A stretch of 64,000 nt of DNA from positions 17,827-81,826 of the forward strand of contig JANXBS010000019.1 in the NCBI GenBank assembly GCA_025060615.1, in the 5' to 3' direction. Position numbers and translations under genes: made by a program. Of the stretch, positions 54,340-63,702 are shown in pieces (within the stretch, counting starts at the first letter, position 1; every line of letters begins with the position of its first letter). Origin of the DNA: Anaerolineae bacterium. GTDB lineage: Bacteria > Chloroflexota > Anaerolineae > DUEN01. The notes beneath the pieces were generated by a model. It searched no databases. It saw only the letters and a program-made list of their open reading frames with translations, and was not told where the DNA came from.

Positions 54340-54946
54340 GAGTGGGCTCCAGCTCCTCCAAGAGGTCTAGGTCTGACGTCCGTCGGAACTGCATCGCGGC
54401 CAGGCAGATCAGCTCTGCCGCAGCCGCTGGGGTCAGCCGTTCGGTGTTGATAACCAGGTCGTACAACAACGGGTCGTCCCAGCGCGCACGATAATAACGG
54501 CGCAGGTAGTTGCGCCGCGTGCGATCGCTGGTGGTCACCTGAGCCAGGGCAGCCTCGATAGGGATGTTCTGTCTACGGGCAATCCGTTCAGCGCGCACGG
54601 CAACTGGCGCAATAACCTGGACGTGGAGCACCTCAGGATGGCCGCGCAGGACCATCTGGCCTGCCCGCCCGACGATGACCACACGGCCCTCGGCTACCAG
54701 CTCTTCCATCACCTGACGGATCGCCTGATGGTACGCTGCTTGTGCCTGGCGCGAGGGACGGATTCCCAACAGCCCGAGGTCATCAATGGTCGCCAATGCT
54801 ACTTCGGGCACACAAGCGCGGCGAGCCGCCTGGTTGATGAGCTCACGCCACACCATCCGATACTCCAGGCGCTGCGCGACCATCTGCGCGATCAGAGTGC
54901 CCAGGCTCCCTAGCTGTCGCGAAATAGTGATCGCCCGCGCCGGCAT
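54332..54946 (-). CDS. Cytidylate kinase-like family protein
   Basis: 204 aa from ATG 54946; GGGAG 7 nt upstream decides it over the frame's earlier start at 55060. AITISRQLGSLGTLIAQMVAQRLEYRMV at the N-terminus is the P-loop-type start of CMK-like proteins (RxxGSxG), then VVIVGRAGQMVLRGHPEVLHVQVIAPVAVRAERIARRQNI near 89-128 and DRTRRNYLRRYYRARWDDPLLYDLVINTERL near 141-171. Substrate not known; may not be canonical CMP. First of three coupled genes. Confidence 0.75.
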   Translation of the reverse strand: MPARAITISRQLGSLGTLIAQMVAQRLEYRMVWRELINQAARRACVPEVALATIDDLGLLGIRPSRQAQAAYHQAIRQVMEELVAEGRVVIVGRAGQMVLRGHPEVLHVQVIAPVAVRAERIARRQNIPIEAALAQVTTSDRTRRNYLRRYYRARWDDPLLYDLVINTERLTPAAAAELICLAAMQFRRTSDLDLLEELEPTLE

Positions 54947-55006
54947 TGCTCTTCTCCCGATCACCGTCCACGACGTACGAGGGCAGTCGATGAGCCGCCA
55001 AACGCC

Positions 55007-55015
55007 ATTATAGCA
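55007..55015 (-). promoter_or_regulatory. Extended -10 promoter of the kinase-hpt operon
   Basis: Minus strand TGC-TATAAT (55015-55007), no clear -35. Leader about 55 nt. Resembles the extended -10 at 46870. Confidence 0.4.
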
Positions 55016-55032
55016 TAATCTCTTCCGAATCT

Positions 55033-55068
55033 GGGGTTTTTGTGGCGGCGCAGCCGCCACAAAACCCC
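55033..55068. repeat. Long GC-core inverted repeat between VIT-VWA and kinase genes
   Basis: A 12-bp perfect stem (55038-55049 with 55053-55064), 3-nt loop, then a one-base bulge and 4 more G-C pairs (55033-55036 with 55065-55068). T and A runs lie inside the stem instead of after it, so it is not a standard terminator although it probably ends or insulates the VIT-VWA transcript. Confidence 0.5.
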
Positions 55069-55111
55069 TCAGCGAATCCCAGTCTCACCGGCGGAGGTGG
55101 ATATGGCCGCT

Positions 55112-57325
55112 CTATATTTCCTCCACCGACTCATACGCCCGGCCATCTAACACCACGATCACCCGAGGTCCCAGGGCGAAGTAAGGAGCCAGAGCTGGCC
55201 GACGCGCCAACAGCTTAAAGTACGCGTCGCTGCCGAAGACAACCCTCTCCGGCTGCATCGTCTTGGCGTCAAACGCTGTGTCCACCCACACGCCATCGCG
55301 CCAGACGAAGACTTTATCACGGACGATGCGCACTTGTTCTCCCCCTTCAGCCGCGCGCTCCGCCAACCGAAGAGTCTCCCGCAGCGCGCTCTCTGCCACG
55401 GCGGCCGCACCCGAAGCCGGCGCATCGGCTAGGCGTTTCAATCCTTCTGCGGGCTCAGGAAGCTCCATCGGGGCAGCACCTCCTTCACCACGCCCTCCCA
55501 ACGGCCGCAGCAGGTCCCACGGCCTGGGCAACGGGATCGGGATGGGCCAGGGAGGCTCTATCGGCGCTGGCGGCACTTCAACTACCGCTTCCAGCTCCTC
55601 CACCAGGTACGAGGTATATGGCGTGATAATCCCGTATCGCTTGCTCAGTTCGATCACCTCGTCCATCAGCTCCGGCTGAGCGCCGTGTAGCCGGATCTGC
55701 GTCAACAGATAGCCGATCTTGCGCGTGGCCCACAGCCGGGCGATGAATGGCTCGCCTCCTTCCTCGCGAAACCGGATGGCCTCATACGTGTAAACCACTG
55801 GACGACCGTTTACCTGGCCAGTGAGCTGGAGATCCACCACCCCCCCTTTGCGATAGCGGCCTACTACCACAAGCTGGCTGCCGGCGAAGAGATCGGGCAA
55901 CGGATACGGATAGATCTCCTCAACATGCATGCCGCCGAAGTCAAGCTTTAGATCGGTCAAGACCGGTTGGCTCACCTTGGCATAAAAGCCGGAGACGACT
56001 TCGTCAATGCGCTGGCCGGGCCGCACGTACGCGCTAGTACCACGATGTTCCTGCGCCAGCCGATCGAGCAAGACGGTGTTCACGTCATCGCCTACGCCGA
56101 AGGTGAACAGTCGCACATGCCGGCCAGCTGCCTTTGTCACATCGGCCACAATGCGCTCCTCATCAGTCACCCCCTCGGTGGGCAGTCCATCAGTCAGGAA
56201 AATCACGACAGCGGGGCGTTCATCTTTTGGCGGCAATAAGGCCAACGCCTCCAGCAAGCCTCGATGGATATCCGTGCCACCCACCGCTCGTAAGGATCGC
56301 ACCCATTCCTTGGCCTCGGCTATCCGGGCGGTTGACTGCAGCCCCTGTGCATAGGTGCGGACGCCTGTGCTGAACGCTACTACGTTGAACCGATCTTCCG
56401 GCCGAAGTTGATCAAGGATGTAGATCAACGCATCCTGGGCCTGGCGGATCTTCTCGCCCTTCATACTGCCCGACACGTCGAGCACCAGAACCACATCCTT
56501 GGCGATGACCTCTTCCGCCTCAGCTTTCACCGGCGGGGTAGCCAACAACAGGAAGAACCCGTCTTCGCCTGCAGGCCGATAGCTAAGCACGCTCAGGTCA
56601 ATGGCCTGTTCCGCCGTTGAGAAGTACAGTTCGAAGTCCTGTTTCGTTGTCACGTTGGTTGCCTCATAGCCGACGCGAGCGCGGTGATCGCCGTCCCGGA
56701 TCACCGCCACGTCATGGCTGGGCGAGTAGATGGCTTTGAGCGGCTCTGTCGTGCGCAGGGAGATGTGGACACTGACCTCTCTAACCGGTTGGGGCAACAG
56801 GCTTTCCGTGCGCAACGGATACTGATAGCGCACCAGGGTTCCCTCGCGACGTAACACCTGGCTGTAGCTCAGCTCGACCTTACGCTGGCCACCGGGTGGG
56901 ATTGGGAAGATGCTAGCTTGAAACAACCCGCGGCCCATGTACTCGAGCAGGGCCGGATCGCGTCGGCGTCGGACGATGGACTCATAGATCGCTCGCGCTT
57001 CCTCGCGGGTGAGCAGTTTGCCCTGCAGGCGCTGGCCGTCCACCCACATCGCGAAATCGGAGACGGCGGCATCCATCGGGAGCGGGAAGATATACGTCCC
57101 CTCGACCGGGAAAGAGCCTTCATTCACAAAGACCTGCTCTACACGTGTCGTGGCGACCTGATCTTCGATTTCGGCGTTGACGCGATGGCTGGCGATGCGG
57201 ATAGGCGCTTCTATTGGGGAGGGGACTACAGGCGGCGGATCAATAATCACTCCTTGCGCGGCGACCGGGTATGCGAACATCAAAGACAGGAAAAGCGCGA
57301 AGATCAGTGGAAAACCATACCGCAT
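55112..57325 (-). CDS. Secreted VIT and von Willebrand A domain protein
   Basis: 737 aa. Signal peptide 1-23 (LIFALFLSLMFAYPVAAQ), VIT domain about 38-165 (RIASHRVNAEIEDQVATTRVEQVFVNEGSFPVEGTYIFPLP), VWA domain about 275-450 with MIDAS DVSGSMKG (Asp283), TDIHRG and FLTDGLPTEG. A Pro/Gly linker about 595-635 leads to a C-terminal region (VVFGSDAYFKLLARRPALAPYFALGPRVIVVLDGRAYE) seen in relatives. Relatives are marker-type trypsin inhibitor-like bacterial proteins of unknown function. GGAGG 6 nt before ATG. Monocistronic. Confidence 0.88.
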   Translation of the reverse strand: MRYGFPLIFALFLSLMFAYPVAAQGVIIDPPPVVPSPIEAPIRIASHRVNAEIEDQVATTRVEQVFVNEGSFPVEGTYIFPLPMDAAVSDFAMWVDGQRLQGKLLTREEARAIYESIVRRRRDPALLEYMGRGLFQASIFPIPPGGQRKVELSYSQVLRREGTLVRYQYPLRTESLLPQPVREVSVHISLRTTEPLKAIYSPSHDVAVIRDGDHRARVGYEATNVTTKQDFELYFSTAEQAIDLSVLSYRPAGEDGFFLLLATPPVKAEAEEVIAKDVVLVLDVSGSMKGEKIRQAQDALIYILDQLRPEDRFNVVAFSTGVRTYAQGLQSTARIAEAKEWVRSLRAVGGTDIHRGLLEALALLPPKDERPAVVIFLTDGLPTEGVTDEERIVADVTKAAGRHVRLFTFGVGDDVNTVLLDRLAQEHRGTSAYVRPGQRIDEVVSGFYAKVSQPVLTDLKLDFGGMHVEEIYPYPLPDLFAGSQLVVVGRYRKGGVVDLQLTGQVNGRPVVYTYEAIRFREEGGEPFIARLWATRKIGYLLTQIRLHGAQPELMDEVIELSKRYGIITPYTSYLVEELEAVVEVPPAPIEPPWPIPIPLPRPWDLLRPLGGRGEGGAAPMELPEPAEGLKRLADAPASGAAAVAESALRETLRLAERAAEGGEQVRIVRDKVFVWRDGVWVDTAFDAKTMQPERVVFGSDAYFKLLARRPALAPYFALGPRVIVVLDGRAYESVEEI

Positions 57326-57618
57326 AGGGCACCTCCTCAGGCTTGCAGGGAAAACTCTAAGATGGCATCTCGACCATCAGACGACGCCTGAGGAGGATTT
57401 GTTCCGCAGAGGGATGCAAAGGGGAAAACCTCCTCCGCGGAATGGCTCTTTTCAACCGCTTACCTGCCCACCTGGAGCTCCAGGAGCCCCCTCAGGGCTC
57501 TAGCCGGCAAGCAGAAGGGCTTGGTAAGGGCATGGCAACGCTTCGTCCCTGCCTTTTGGAGGGGATTTCGCTCTCCCCGAACCCCTCCTGTTGGGAGGTG
57601 AAGATGGCTGGGGCGGCT

Positions 57619-58605
57619 TTAAGCCATGGTCAGCTCAGCGAAGATGCCGCTCAGGTCGGTGATGGTGCGGCCATCTTCGTCCGCAATCGGGCGACGCGCT
57701 GGCGGTGCCATGCGGTAAGTGGGGATTCGCTTCCCGATCCGCTCCTCGAAAGTGGGCACGGACCGATTCTCCAGGAACACCCCGATCGGGATGCGATCCC
57801 CCCACTCCTGGGCTCTTGCCGTGAACTCGCAGATCTTGGCCGCGATCATCTCGCTGGAGGCGCCGGGCGGGATCACGGGGTCATATCCATCTTCCTCTAA
57901 CAGGTACAAGCGCGAGCGGCCGTCTTCCAAATCCTTGCCAGCATACCAGTCGCGCGTGTGCAAGTTGTTGTACGTAGGGCAAGGCTGCAAAACCTCGAGG
58001 TAGGACAATCCCGGGTGCTGGATCGCCCGCTGCATCAGCCCGACCAGGTGGCGGACCTCATACGCGTACCCCCGTCCAATCCAAGTAAAGCCACTGGTTA
58101 TAGCCAACATCAGTGAGTTCACATTGCCTTGGATGTTCGGTTCCGGGAGGCTTTTAGTCTGCAGTCCCAAAGGTAGTGTGGGCGATGCTTGTCCTTTGGT
58201 CAGGCCATACACCTCGTTGTTGAAGAGGATATAGGTAAGATCCACATTGCGGCGGCCAGCATTTACAAAATGCCCGGCTCCAATCGCCATGCCGTCTCCA
58301 TCGCCACCAACGATGATGACGGTGAGGTCAGGATTCGCCAACTTAGCCCCGGTGGCATAAGGGAGTGTGCGACCGTGAAGCGTGTGCACACCATAGGCGT
58401 TGACATAGTACTGTGCCTTTCCCGAGCAACCGATGCCGCCGAAAATAGCCACTTGATGGGGAAGTAAGTTGAGGCCAGCGAGCGCCTGCTGAAGCGCGCT
58501 CAAGATGCCGAAGTCCCCACAGCCTGGGCACCAGTCAATTGGCTCCTCAACCCGGTAATCCTTCGCTGTGATCTTAGGCATGGTCATCGTCGCCATGGTT
58601 TCCAT
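57619..58605 (-). CDS. korB: 2-oxoacid:ferredoxin oxidoreductase, beta subunit
   Basis: 328 aa thiamine-diphosphate and Fe-S subunit. CPGCGDFG near 26-33, GGIGCSGKAQYYVNAYGVHTLHGRTLPYATGAKLANPDLTVIIVGGDGDGMAIGAGHFVNAGRRNVDLTYILFNNEVYGLTKGQASPT near 56-140 with the ThDP motif GDGDG and NN, and SYLEVLQPCPTYN with the third Cys region. Decarboxylates 2-oxoglutarate or a related 2-oxoacid to acyl-CoA with ferredoxin. AAGGAG about 9 nt before ATG; 20 nt after the alpha gene. Substrate specificity is inference from family. Confidence 0.87.
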   Translation of the reverse strand: METMATMTMPKITAKDYRVEEPIDWCPGCGDFGILSALQQALAGLNLLPHQVAIFGGIGCSGKAQYYVNAYGVHTLHGRTLPYATGAKLANPDLTVIIVGGDGDGMAIGAGHFVNAGRRNVDLTYILFNNEVYGLTKGQASPTLPLGLQTKSLPEPNIQGNVNSLMLAITSGFTWIGRGYAYEVRHLVGLMQRAIQHPGLSYLEVLQPCPTYNNLHTRDWYAGKDLEDGRSRLYLLEEDGYDPVIPPGASSEMIAAKICEFTARAQEWGDRIPIGVFLENRSVPTFEERIGKRIPTYRMAPPARRPIADEDGRTITDLSGIFAELTMA

Positions 58606-58625
58606 CTTCTATTTCTCCTTCGTTC

Positions 58626-60569
58626 TCACTCATACGGATTGCGGAGAACGACACGTGGCTCGCTCTTACCCTCGTAGATAGCTTTCAACGCTGAATACAC
58701 CTCTTGCCCGGACATGGGACGGCCATTGTATTTTACAATCAGATAATTCGCCCCATATCCGGTTTGGGCCCGCAAGAGATGGGCGAGCTGCCCGGAGTAA
58801 TTGGACTCGATGACTACGAGAGGAGATGCACTCTTCAGCAAGGGGGTCAGCTCATCCTTGGGGAAAGGCCAGAGCAGACGGATCTGTACCAGACGAGCCG
58901 AGATTTTATCGGCTTGAAGGCACTCGATCGCTTCTAGGATTGCCCCCTTATTCGACCCCCAACTGATGAGGGTAAACGGTGCATCACGGTCACCATAGAC
59001 CTTGAATTTCTCGTCCAGTGGGATCTCGCGAAGGGCTAGCTCCAGTTTGCGCGCCCGCTTCTCCACCATTTGCTCACGGATCACTGGATCCTCTGTAACG
59101 ATGCCGATAGTATTGTGCTCGGCACCGGTGAGCCAGTGGATGCCGCCAGGTTGGCCCAAGAACGGGCGAGGGGAGATGCCGGACTCGGTGATCGCGAAAC
59201 GGGGATACGGGCCTCGACCATTCCCTCCAGGCGGCGGGGTGTACAGTTCACCGCGCTCAATTCGGATCGAACTCACGTCGAAAGGCTCCACCGTCTGCGT
59301 GGTGCTGGACAGTGCTTTGTCCAAGAGATGGATGACCGGCACTTGATACCGTTCGGCGTAGTTAAAGGCCTGCGCTGCATCGTAGAAGGCCTCCGTGAGA
59401 TCGCCGGAGGTGAGCACGATGCGCGGGAACTCGCCATGGCCGGCATGAACCACAAACTGCAGATCGCCCTGTTCACTGCGGGTGGGCATGCCAGTGGCAG
59501 GGCTGCCACGCTGATAGAGGGTGATCACCAGCGGCACTTCGTTGATGCCAGCCCAGCCCAGCCCTTCCACCATCAAAGAGAAGCCAGGGCCAGAGGTCGC
59601 CGTGGCGCTGCGGGCTCCAGTTAACGCCGCGCCGGACGCCATCGTCACCGCAGAGATCTCGTCCTCCGTCTGCACGACCACGACGGAGCCTGGGGCGCCA
59701 TTACGTGTAGGGAAGTTGGAATGCTCTTCCAAGTACACGCTTTCGTCTGTAGCGGGGCTGATGGGATAATAAGTTTGGAAGGTGAGGCCACCGGCTAGCT
59801 TGCCTAAAGCAACGGCTTGATTGCCGTTCAGGAGCAATCGCGGCTCGATTTTCTCCGCCGGGATCAGCCTGAAATCGAAGTTACGGGTGTCAAAGTGAGT
59901 TTGCACAAATTCATAAGCCAATTCGATGGCCTGAACGTTCATGTGGATCACCTTAGGCCGGCCAGGAAATGTCTTCTCCAATGCCTTGATCAGATATCTC
60001 GGATCGTGGCGAAGGAGAGCGCAAGATACTGCTACTGCAATAGTGTTTACTGTGCGATCGGCGACGGCCTTGGGCACGTCGAGCTTTTTGGCTAAGGCCG
60101 AGGTGATCTCATCATAAGGCACCGCATACGTCTGGACGCCTCTGCGACGGGCATCTTCCAAAAGTCCAGCGGTACTGTGTGGTAGGCCGCGCTCGTCTAG
60201 GTACGCCTCTAAATCGGCGCGGGCCCGAGCATCGAGGAAGCTGATGCGAGACAACGGTTCGTCAGCGCTGTCCGCGTGGTAAATAATGCCGCCTCCCTTG
60301 ACGACGGAGATCGCGTGACGCGCCAGGGCCTCTGACCCGAACGTGGTCAGCAAGTCCACTGTGTTGCGGTGGCAGGTTAGCGGGTGATGAGCCACTCGCA
60401 CATCGAAATAGCTGTGCCGGCCCATGATGTTGGAGTAATACTCGCGTCGGCCGAACAGGTGAAACCCCGCGATGGCGACCGCTCGGCTGAAAATCCAAGC
60501 TGCTGTGTCAATCCCACTACCTTGTGGCCCGCCCACCCGCCAGGCCAAATCCTTTTGGTGCTCGTTCAC
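58626..60569 (-). CDS. korA: 2-oxoacid:ferredoxin oxidoreductase, fused gamma-alpha subunit
   Basis: 647 aa. Gamma domain 1-215 (LAWRVGGPQGSGIDTAAWIFSRAVAIAGFHLFGRREYYSNIMGRHSYFDVRV) then alpha domain from about 245: GNQAVALGKLAGGLTFQTYYPISPATDESVYLEEH, VVVQTEDEISAVTMASGAALTGARSATATSGPGFSLMVEGLGWAGINEVPLVITLYQRGSPATGMPTRSEQGDLQF, and C-terminal LISWGSNKGAILEAI. Typical of KorA. GTG start with GGAGG 5-6 nt upstream. Pairs with korB downstream. Confidence 0.88.
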   Translation of the reverse strand: MNEHQKDLAWRVGGPQGSGIDTAAWIFSRAVAIAGFHLFGRREYYSNIMGRHSYFDVRVAHHPLTCHRNTVDLLTTFGSEALARHAISVVKGGGIIYHADSADEPLSRISFLDARARADLEAYLDERGLPHSTAGLLEDARRRGVQTYAVPYDEITSALAKKLDVPKAVADRTVNTIAVAVSCALLRHDPRYLIKALEKTFPGRPKVIHMNVQAIELAYEFVQTHFDTRNFDFRLIPAEKIEPRLLLNGNQAVALGKLAGGLTFQTYYPISPATDESVYLEEHSNFPTRNGAPGSVVVVQTEDEISAVTMASGAALTGARSATATSGPGFSLMVEGLGWAGINEVPLVITLYQRGSPATGMPTRSEQGDLQFVVHAGHGEFPRIVLTSGDLTEAFYDAAQAFNYAERYQVPVIHLLDKALSSTTQTVEPFDVSSIRIERGELYTPPPGGNGRGPYPRFAITESGISPRPFLGQPGGIHWLTGAEHNTIGIVTEDPVIREQMVEKRARKLELALREIPLDEKFKVYGDRDAPFTLISWGSNKGAILEAIECLQADKISARLVQIRLLWPFPKDELTPLLKSASPLVVIESNYSGQLAHLLRAQTGYGANYLIVKYNGRPMSGQEVYSALKAIYEGKSEPRVVLRNPYE

Positions 60570-61098
60570 AGATCCCTCCTTCTTAGGACATCTGCGTCCT
60601 GAAGAGTATTAGTAGGCACGCAAAAACTCCAAGCCATGAAAAAGCTCATCCATGATACAGTCCTAGCTCCTGATGCCATCAGTGGATTTTGCCACCCTTG
60701 CTCTCTCTACCCTTTTTCGCCTCCCTGTAGGCAGATAAGATAAAGAGATATGGCAAGGATCAACTCTTCTCTCTCCCGCATCTACGAGAGAAGGAAATGG
60801 ACGGGGGATGATCAGGATCGAAGCGCACCTTGGCGGATTTTGCGCCTTTCCATTTGATCACGGTTCGGATGACCTGTCTGTGGATTTGGCTCCACTTTAT
60901 TCAGCTATTTATCAAAGATAATTCTGCCCTAACTCCTTCGTTCAGGCAAGCTCGGCAGGCATGGACACTGGCCCAGTCCGGAGGTAAGCCTTTCTCAGAC
61001 AGCCGGCCCCTTTCCACAAGGCCTCATTAGCTATGCCCGTGAGCCACAAGGTCTAATAGTTAACGATATTAAGTGGCTGTTCAGAAATCGTCCTGAGG
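60570..61098. other. 530-bp gap without supported gene
   Basis: Between korA's start and the ProRS-like gene's stop, so it holds the korAB promoter region and the 3' end of the latter. A plus-strand frame at 60830-61030 has no ribosome site or homology. No RNA gene or repeat is recognisable. Confidence 0.4.
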
Positions 61099-62652
61099 CT
61101 ATTTGCTGTCACGCTCTGGGGTGGAGAAGGCTGAGATGAGGTGAGCGATAGAGACGATCACAGAAGTGGAGGCAGCTCGCGCTTTTACTTCTACCCCTCC
61201 TTGCTTCAAGCTACGAGCACTGATCGTCACCCGCCAGGGGAGGCCGATTAGATCAGCATCGGTGAACTTGACTCCTGCACTTTCGTCCCGTCGATCCCAC
61301 AAAAGCTTCCATCCGTTTTTCTCCAGCTCTCGAGCTACATCGTCAGCGGCTTCTATGACTGCTTGCTGGTCCGTGTTCAACAGCACCACATGCACATCGT
61401 AGGGGGCGAGGATCGCCGGCCATATCAATCCGTGATCGTCATGGTTGACTTCAGCTATGGCTACCAACAGCCGATCTAGACACAATTGAGCAATGGCCAT
61501 ATGCAATGGCTGGGGGCAGCCCTCAGGGTTCAGGTAGATCGGGCCACCTGCTGAGGCGGAGAAGATCTCCAAACGGGCTAAGATCAGCCCGGCCTTCAGC
61601 TCCAGGGGATTGCCACAGGTAGAGCATGGATCCTGTGGGCGTGCCTGGGCAAGATCCGCCAGCCGATCTGTCTGGAAATCACGCGGGTAGCGCACATGGC
61701 GAAGGTGAAAACCGGGACGGTTAGCGCCGGCAACGAAATTCACAGGGGCCTGAATGGAGAGATCGCCGATGATGGTGAGGCCCTGGTGTGAAGGAAGCCC
61801 GACCGGTGATGCATAGCCAGCCACAATGCCGACAGCCTCGAGTTCGGCAGGAGTGGCTGGGTGAAGTACCCATCCCACGGCTCGCTCCAGCTTGTGGACG
61901 TCCACTTCCAGATCGCCGCGGATCACTGCGAGGATCACTTGCCCTTCGGCTGTAGTGTAGAAGACGGCCTTAAGCATGTGCGAAGTGGGGACTCCTAAGA
62001 AATCGGCCACAGCTTGAATGGTGGTGCATCCCGGTGTAGCCACAACTTCCACAGGCTGGGCCGGCTCCTCTGTCAAGGGAGGGACTTGAGGCCGCAGCGC
62101 GCTTGCTTCGCCAGCATGTCCGCAATAGGAGCAGGCCAGCCATGCATCAGGGCCATCTGGACACGACAAGGCCCAAGCGCGAGCCGTACCATCTGTGGTA
62201 GGGACTGCTGCGATCTCCACCGCATCCACCCCAAGACGCTTCCAGACTGCCTGCCAGTCCTGCCATGAGAGGGCTGTGCTGAGGGCTAGATCCTCAGCTG
62301 TCGCCTCGAGCCAGACGAATACCACTCGCGTAGGGCCTTCGTCCCATTGAAGCCGTTGCGGCAGCTGCCGATACGATCGAATCTCTGAAGCAACGAAGTC
62401 GCGCAACGCGTCATGTCTCCCTGACAGACTCATCAAGGTAGTGGATAGGACCAACGGTTGGGCATCAGCTACGATGTCGACGCACAGGTGACGAAGCCGA
62501 TTCAGGGTGATCGCTCCCAGGGGCAACCATATAGGGATAGCGTTGGCCCTAGCATGCAAGTAGCCAGCTCGACGCAACCATCTCTGGCCGGCAGGCTCTC
62601 GCTGTTGAGCGACCTCTCGCTTGGTACGGCCAAACACGCGCTCCAGGTCCAT
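61099..62652 (-). CDS. Prolyl-tRNA synthetase-like protein with editing domain and degenerate catalytic core
   Basis: 517 aa, architecture of bacterial ProRS. Class II core 10-185: RRAGYLHARANAIPIWLPLG and ASEIRSYRQLPQRL align, but the motif 2 region (fRxE, then RFGLMRG) is replaced by WDEGPTRVVFVWLE. INS/YbaK editing domain 200-335 looks intact: TTIQAVADFLGVPTSHMLKAVFY with Lys228, RGDLEVDVHKLERAVG, GYASPVGLPS, NFVAGANRPGFHLRHVRYPRDF. Motif 3 (GIGxxR) is degenerate at 383-395. Anticodon-binding domain 412-510 remains. Two CxxC pairs (174-177, 343-346). Likely not a synthetase; perhaps trans-editing. Coupled to the methylase gene upstream (25 nt). Confidence 0.8.
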   Translation of the reverse strand: MDLERVFGRTKREVAQQREPAGQRWLRRAGYLHARANAIPIWLPLGAITLNRLRHLCVDIVADAQPLVLSTTLMSLSGRHDALRDFVASEIRSYRQLPQRLQWDEGPTRVVFVWLEATAEDLALSTALSWQDWQAVWKRLGVDAVEIAAVPTTDGTARAWALSCPDGPDAWLACSYCGHAGEASALRPQVPPLTEEPAQPVEVVATPGCTTIQAVADFLGVPTSHMLKAVFYTTAEGQVILAVIRGDLEVDVHKLERAVGWVLHPATPAELEAVGIVAGYASPVGLPSHQGLTIIGDLSIQAPVNFVAGANRPGFHLRHVRYPRDFQTDRLADLAQARPQDPCSTCGNPLELKAGLILARLEIFSASAGGPIYLNPEGCPQPLHMAIAQLCLDRLLVAIAEVNHDDHGLIWPAILAPYDVHVVLLNTDQQAVIEAADDVARELEKNGWKLLWDRRDESAGVKFTDADLIGLPWRVTISARSLKQGGVEVKARAASTSVIVSIAHLISAFSTPERDSK

Positions 62653-62677
62653 CGCTTTCTCCCGTTTTAAACGTGAG

Positions 62678-63682
62678 CTATCCTCCCTTACGGCGGGCGG
62701 CCAGCACCTCGCGCCGTTTGATCACTCGATCCACAGCATGTCCCAGGTTGTTCCAAGGAGGGCCATCCAAGAATTCCAGCTCCGAGGCGATCTCTCTGAC
62801 GGCATCCAGCATCTTACAACGGGGCATATGCGTGGCGTCCCAAGCCAAACACAGCCCTCCGCCCGGGCGTAGCATGGATGCCCAGACGGACAGACTTCTC
62901 GCCAGCAGCTCCATTGCAGCCCCTTTATGTTGAATCCCGTACGGCAGATCGCCCACAACGAGATGAGGACGCAAGCCGGGAAACAACGCAGCCACATTCG
63001 CCGTATCGCCATGGGCTAGCGCACAGGTGAGCTTCCCCATAGGGCTTTCTATGGCAAAAGTCCAACGTCGACCCAGAGTGCGCAGTCGCTCCTCTCGCAC
63101 ATGGTGGGCGATGCCGGCTTCGCTTAAAAAGCCACGTAGGAACGTAGCTGTGGATTCCACATCTCCGCGCGCCTGATCAATCCCATAGGCGTTATGACCG
63201 GCGATCAACGCAGCGAACAGCGTTGTCCCGCCCCCGCACAGAGGGTCGAGCACATCCAGCGGGGGAGGACTCCACACGAAGTCTGAGATAAAACGAGCTG
63301 CGTTAATCAGGAAGCGGGTGAGCTCCTCGTTGGTCTTGCCCTTGTAGCGGCGGGTGTACAACAGTGTCTCGGGGAGAGCAGGCCGGAAAGATATCTCCAG
63401 CGGGCGCAGCCAGGGGCCGACGCAATCACCGATGGCATCTTCCAGCCAGAAGTAGCCGTGGATCATGGCTAATTGGCTCAGGCAATCCAGGTGAATCGGG
63501 CTAAGCCCTTCGCGCAGGGTCAACACTAGGAAAGAAAGATCGCCCAGACGCCGCAATTCGGCATGCTCGATCCACGCGCCCAACGGGCTGATTTGTAGCT
63601 CAGGCAGCGCCAGGCGGGTAACTAGGTTGGCGTATTGCGTACTCCGTTGAGGAGCCAACAAGCAGGCAAGCTGGATGGGCAT
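62678..63682 (-). CDS. UPF0020/COG1041-type nucleic acid methyltransferase
   Basis: 334 aa. SAM motif I in VLDPLCGGGTTLFAALIAGHNAYGIDQ near 142-168 and catalytic VVGDLPYGIQHKG near 240-252, a D-x-P-Y motif as in Trm11/Trm14 N2-guanosine tRNA methylases. The N-terminal about 130 residues have no clear THUMP. A tRNA or rRNA guanosine methylase is most likely; a DNA methylase is possible. ATG 63682 lies 11 nt after a TATAAT, too close for a ribosome site, so a near-leaderless start. Upstream of the ProRS-like gene on one transcript. Confidence 0.78.
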   Translation of the reverse strand: MPIQLACLLAPQRSTQYANLVTRLALPELQISPLGAWIEHAELRRLGDLSFLVLTLREGLSPIHLDCLSQLAMIHGYFWLEDAIGDCVGPWLRPLEISFRPALPETLLYTRRYKGKTNEELTRFLINAARFISDFVWSPPPLDVLDPLCGGGTTLFAALIAGHNAYGIDQARGDVESTATFLRGFLSEAGIAHHVREERLRTLGRRWTFAIESPMGKLTCALAHGDTANVAALFPGLRPHLVVGDLPYGIQHKGAAMELLARSLSVWASMLRPGGGLCLAWDATHMPRCKMLDAVREIASELEFLDGPPWNNLGHAVDRVIKRREVLAARRKGG

Positions 63683-63693
63683 AGCTTAAACCG

Positions 63694-63702
63694 ATTATAC
63701 CA
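63694..63702 (-). promoter_or_regulatory. Extended -10 promoter before the methylase gene
   Basis: Minus strand TGG-TATAAT (63702-63694); the start codon follows 11 nt later. Just upstream on the same strand a 16-codon ORF (63745-63695) with a strong GGAGGAGG site ends inside the -10 box. Confidence 0.45.

Noticed and set aside
55033..55068. Rho-independent terminator
   Set aside because: The T-run is within the stem on both strands, so the classical stem-loop plus U-tract is absent; kept as inverted repeat.
60830..61030. 66-codon ORF between the ProRS-like and korA genes
   Set aside because: No ribosome site, no family, and atypical composition.
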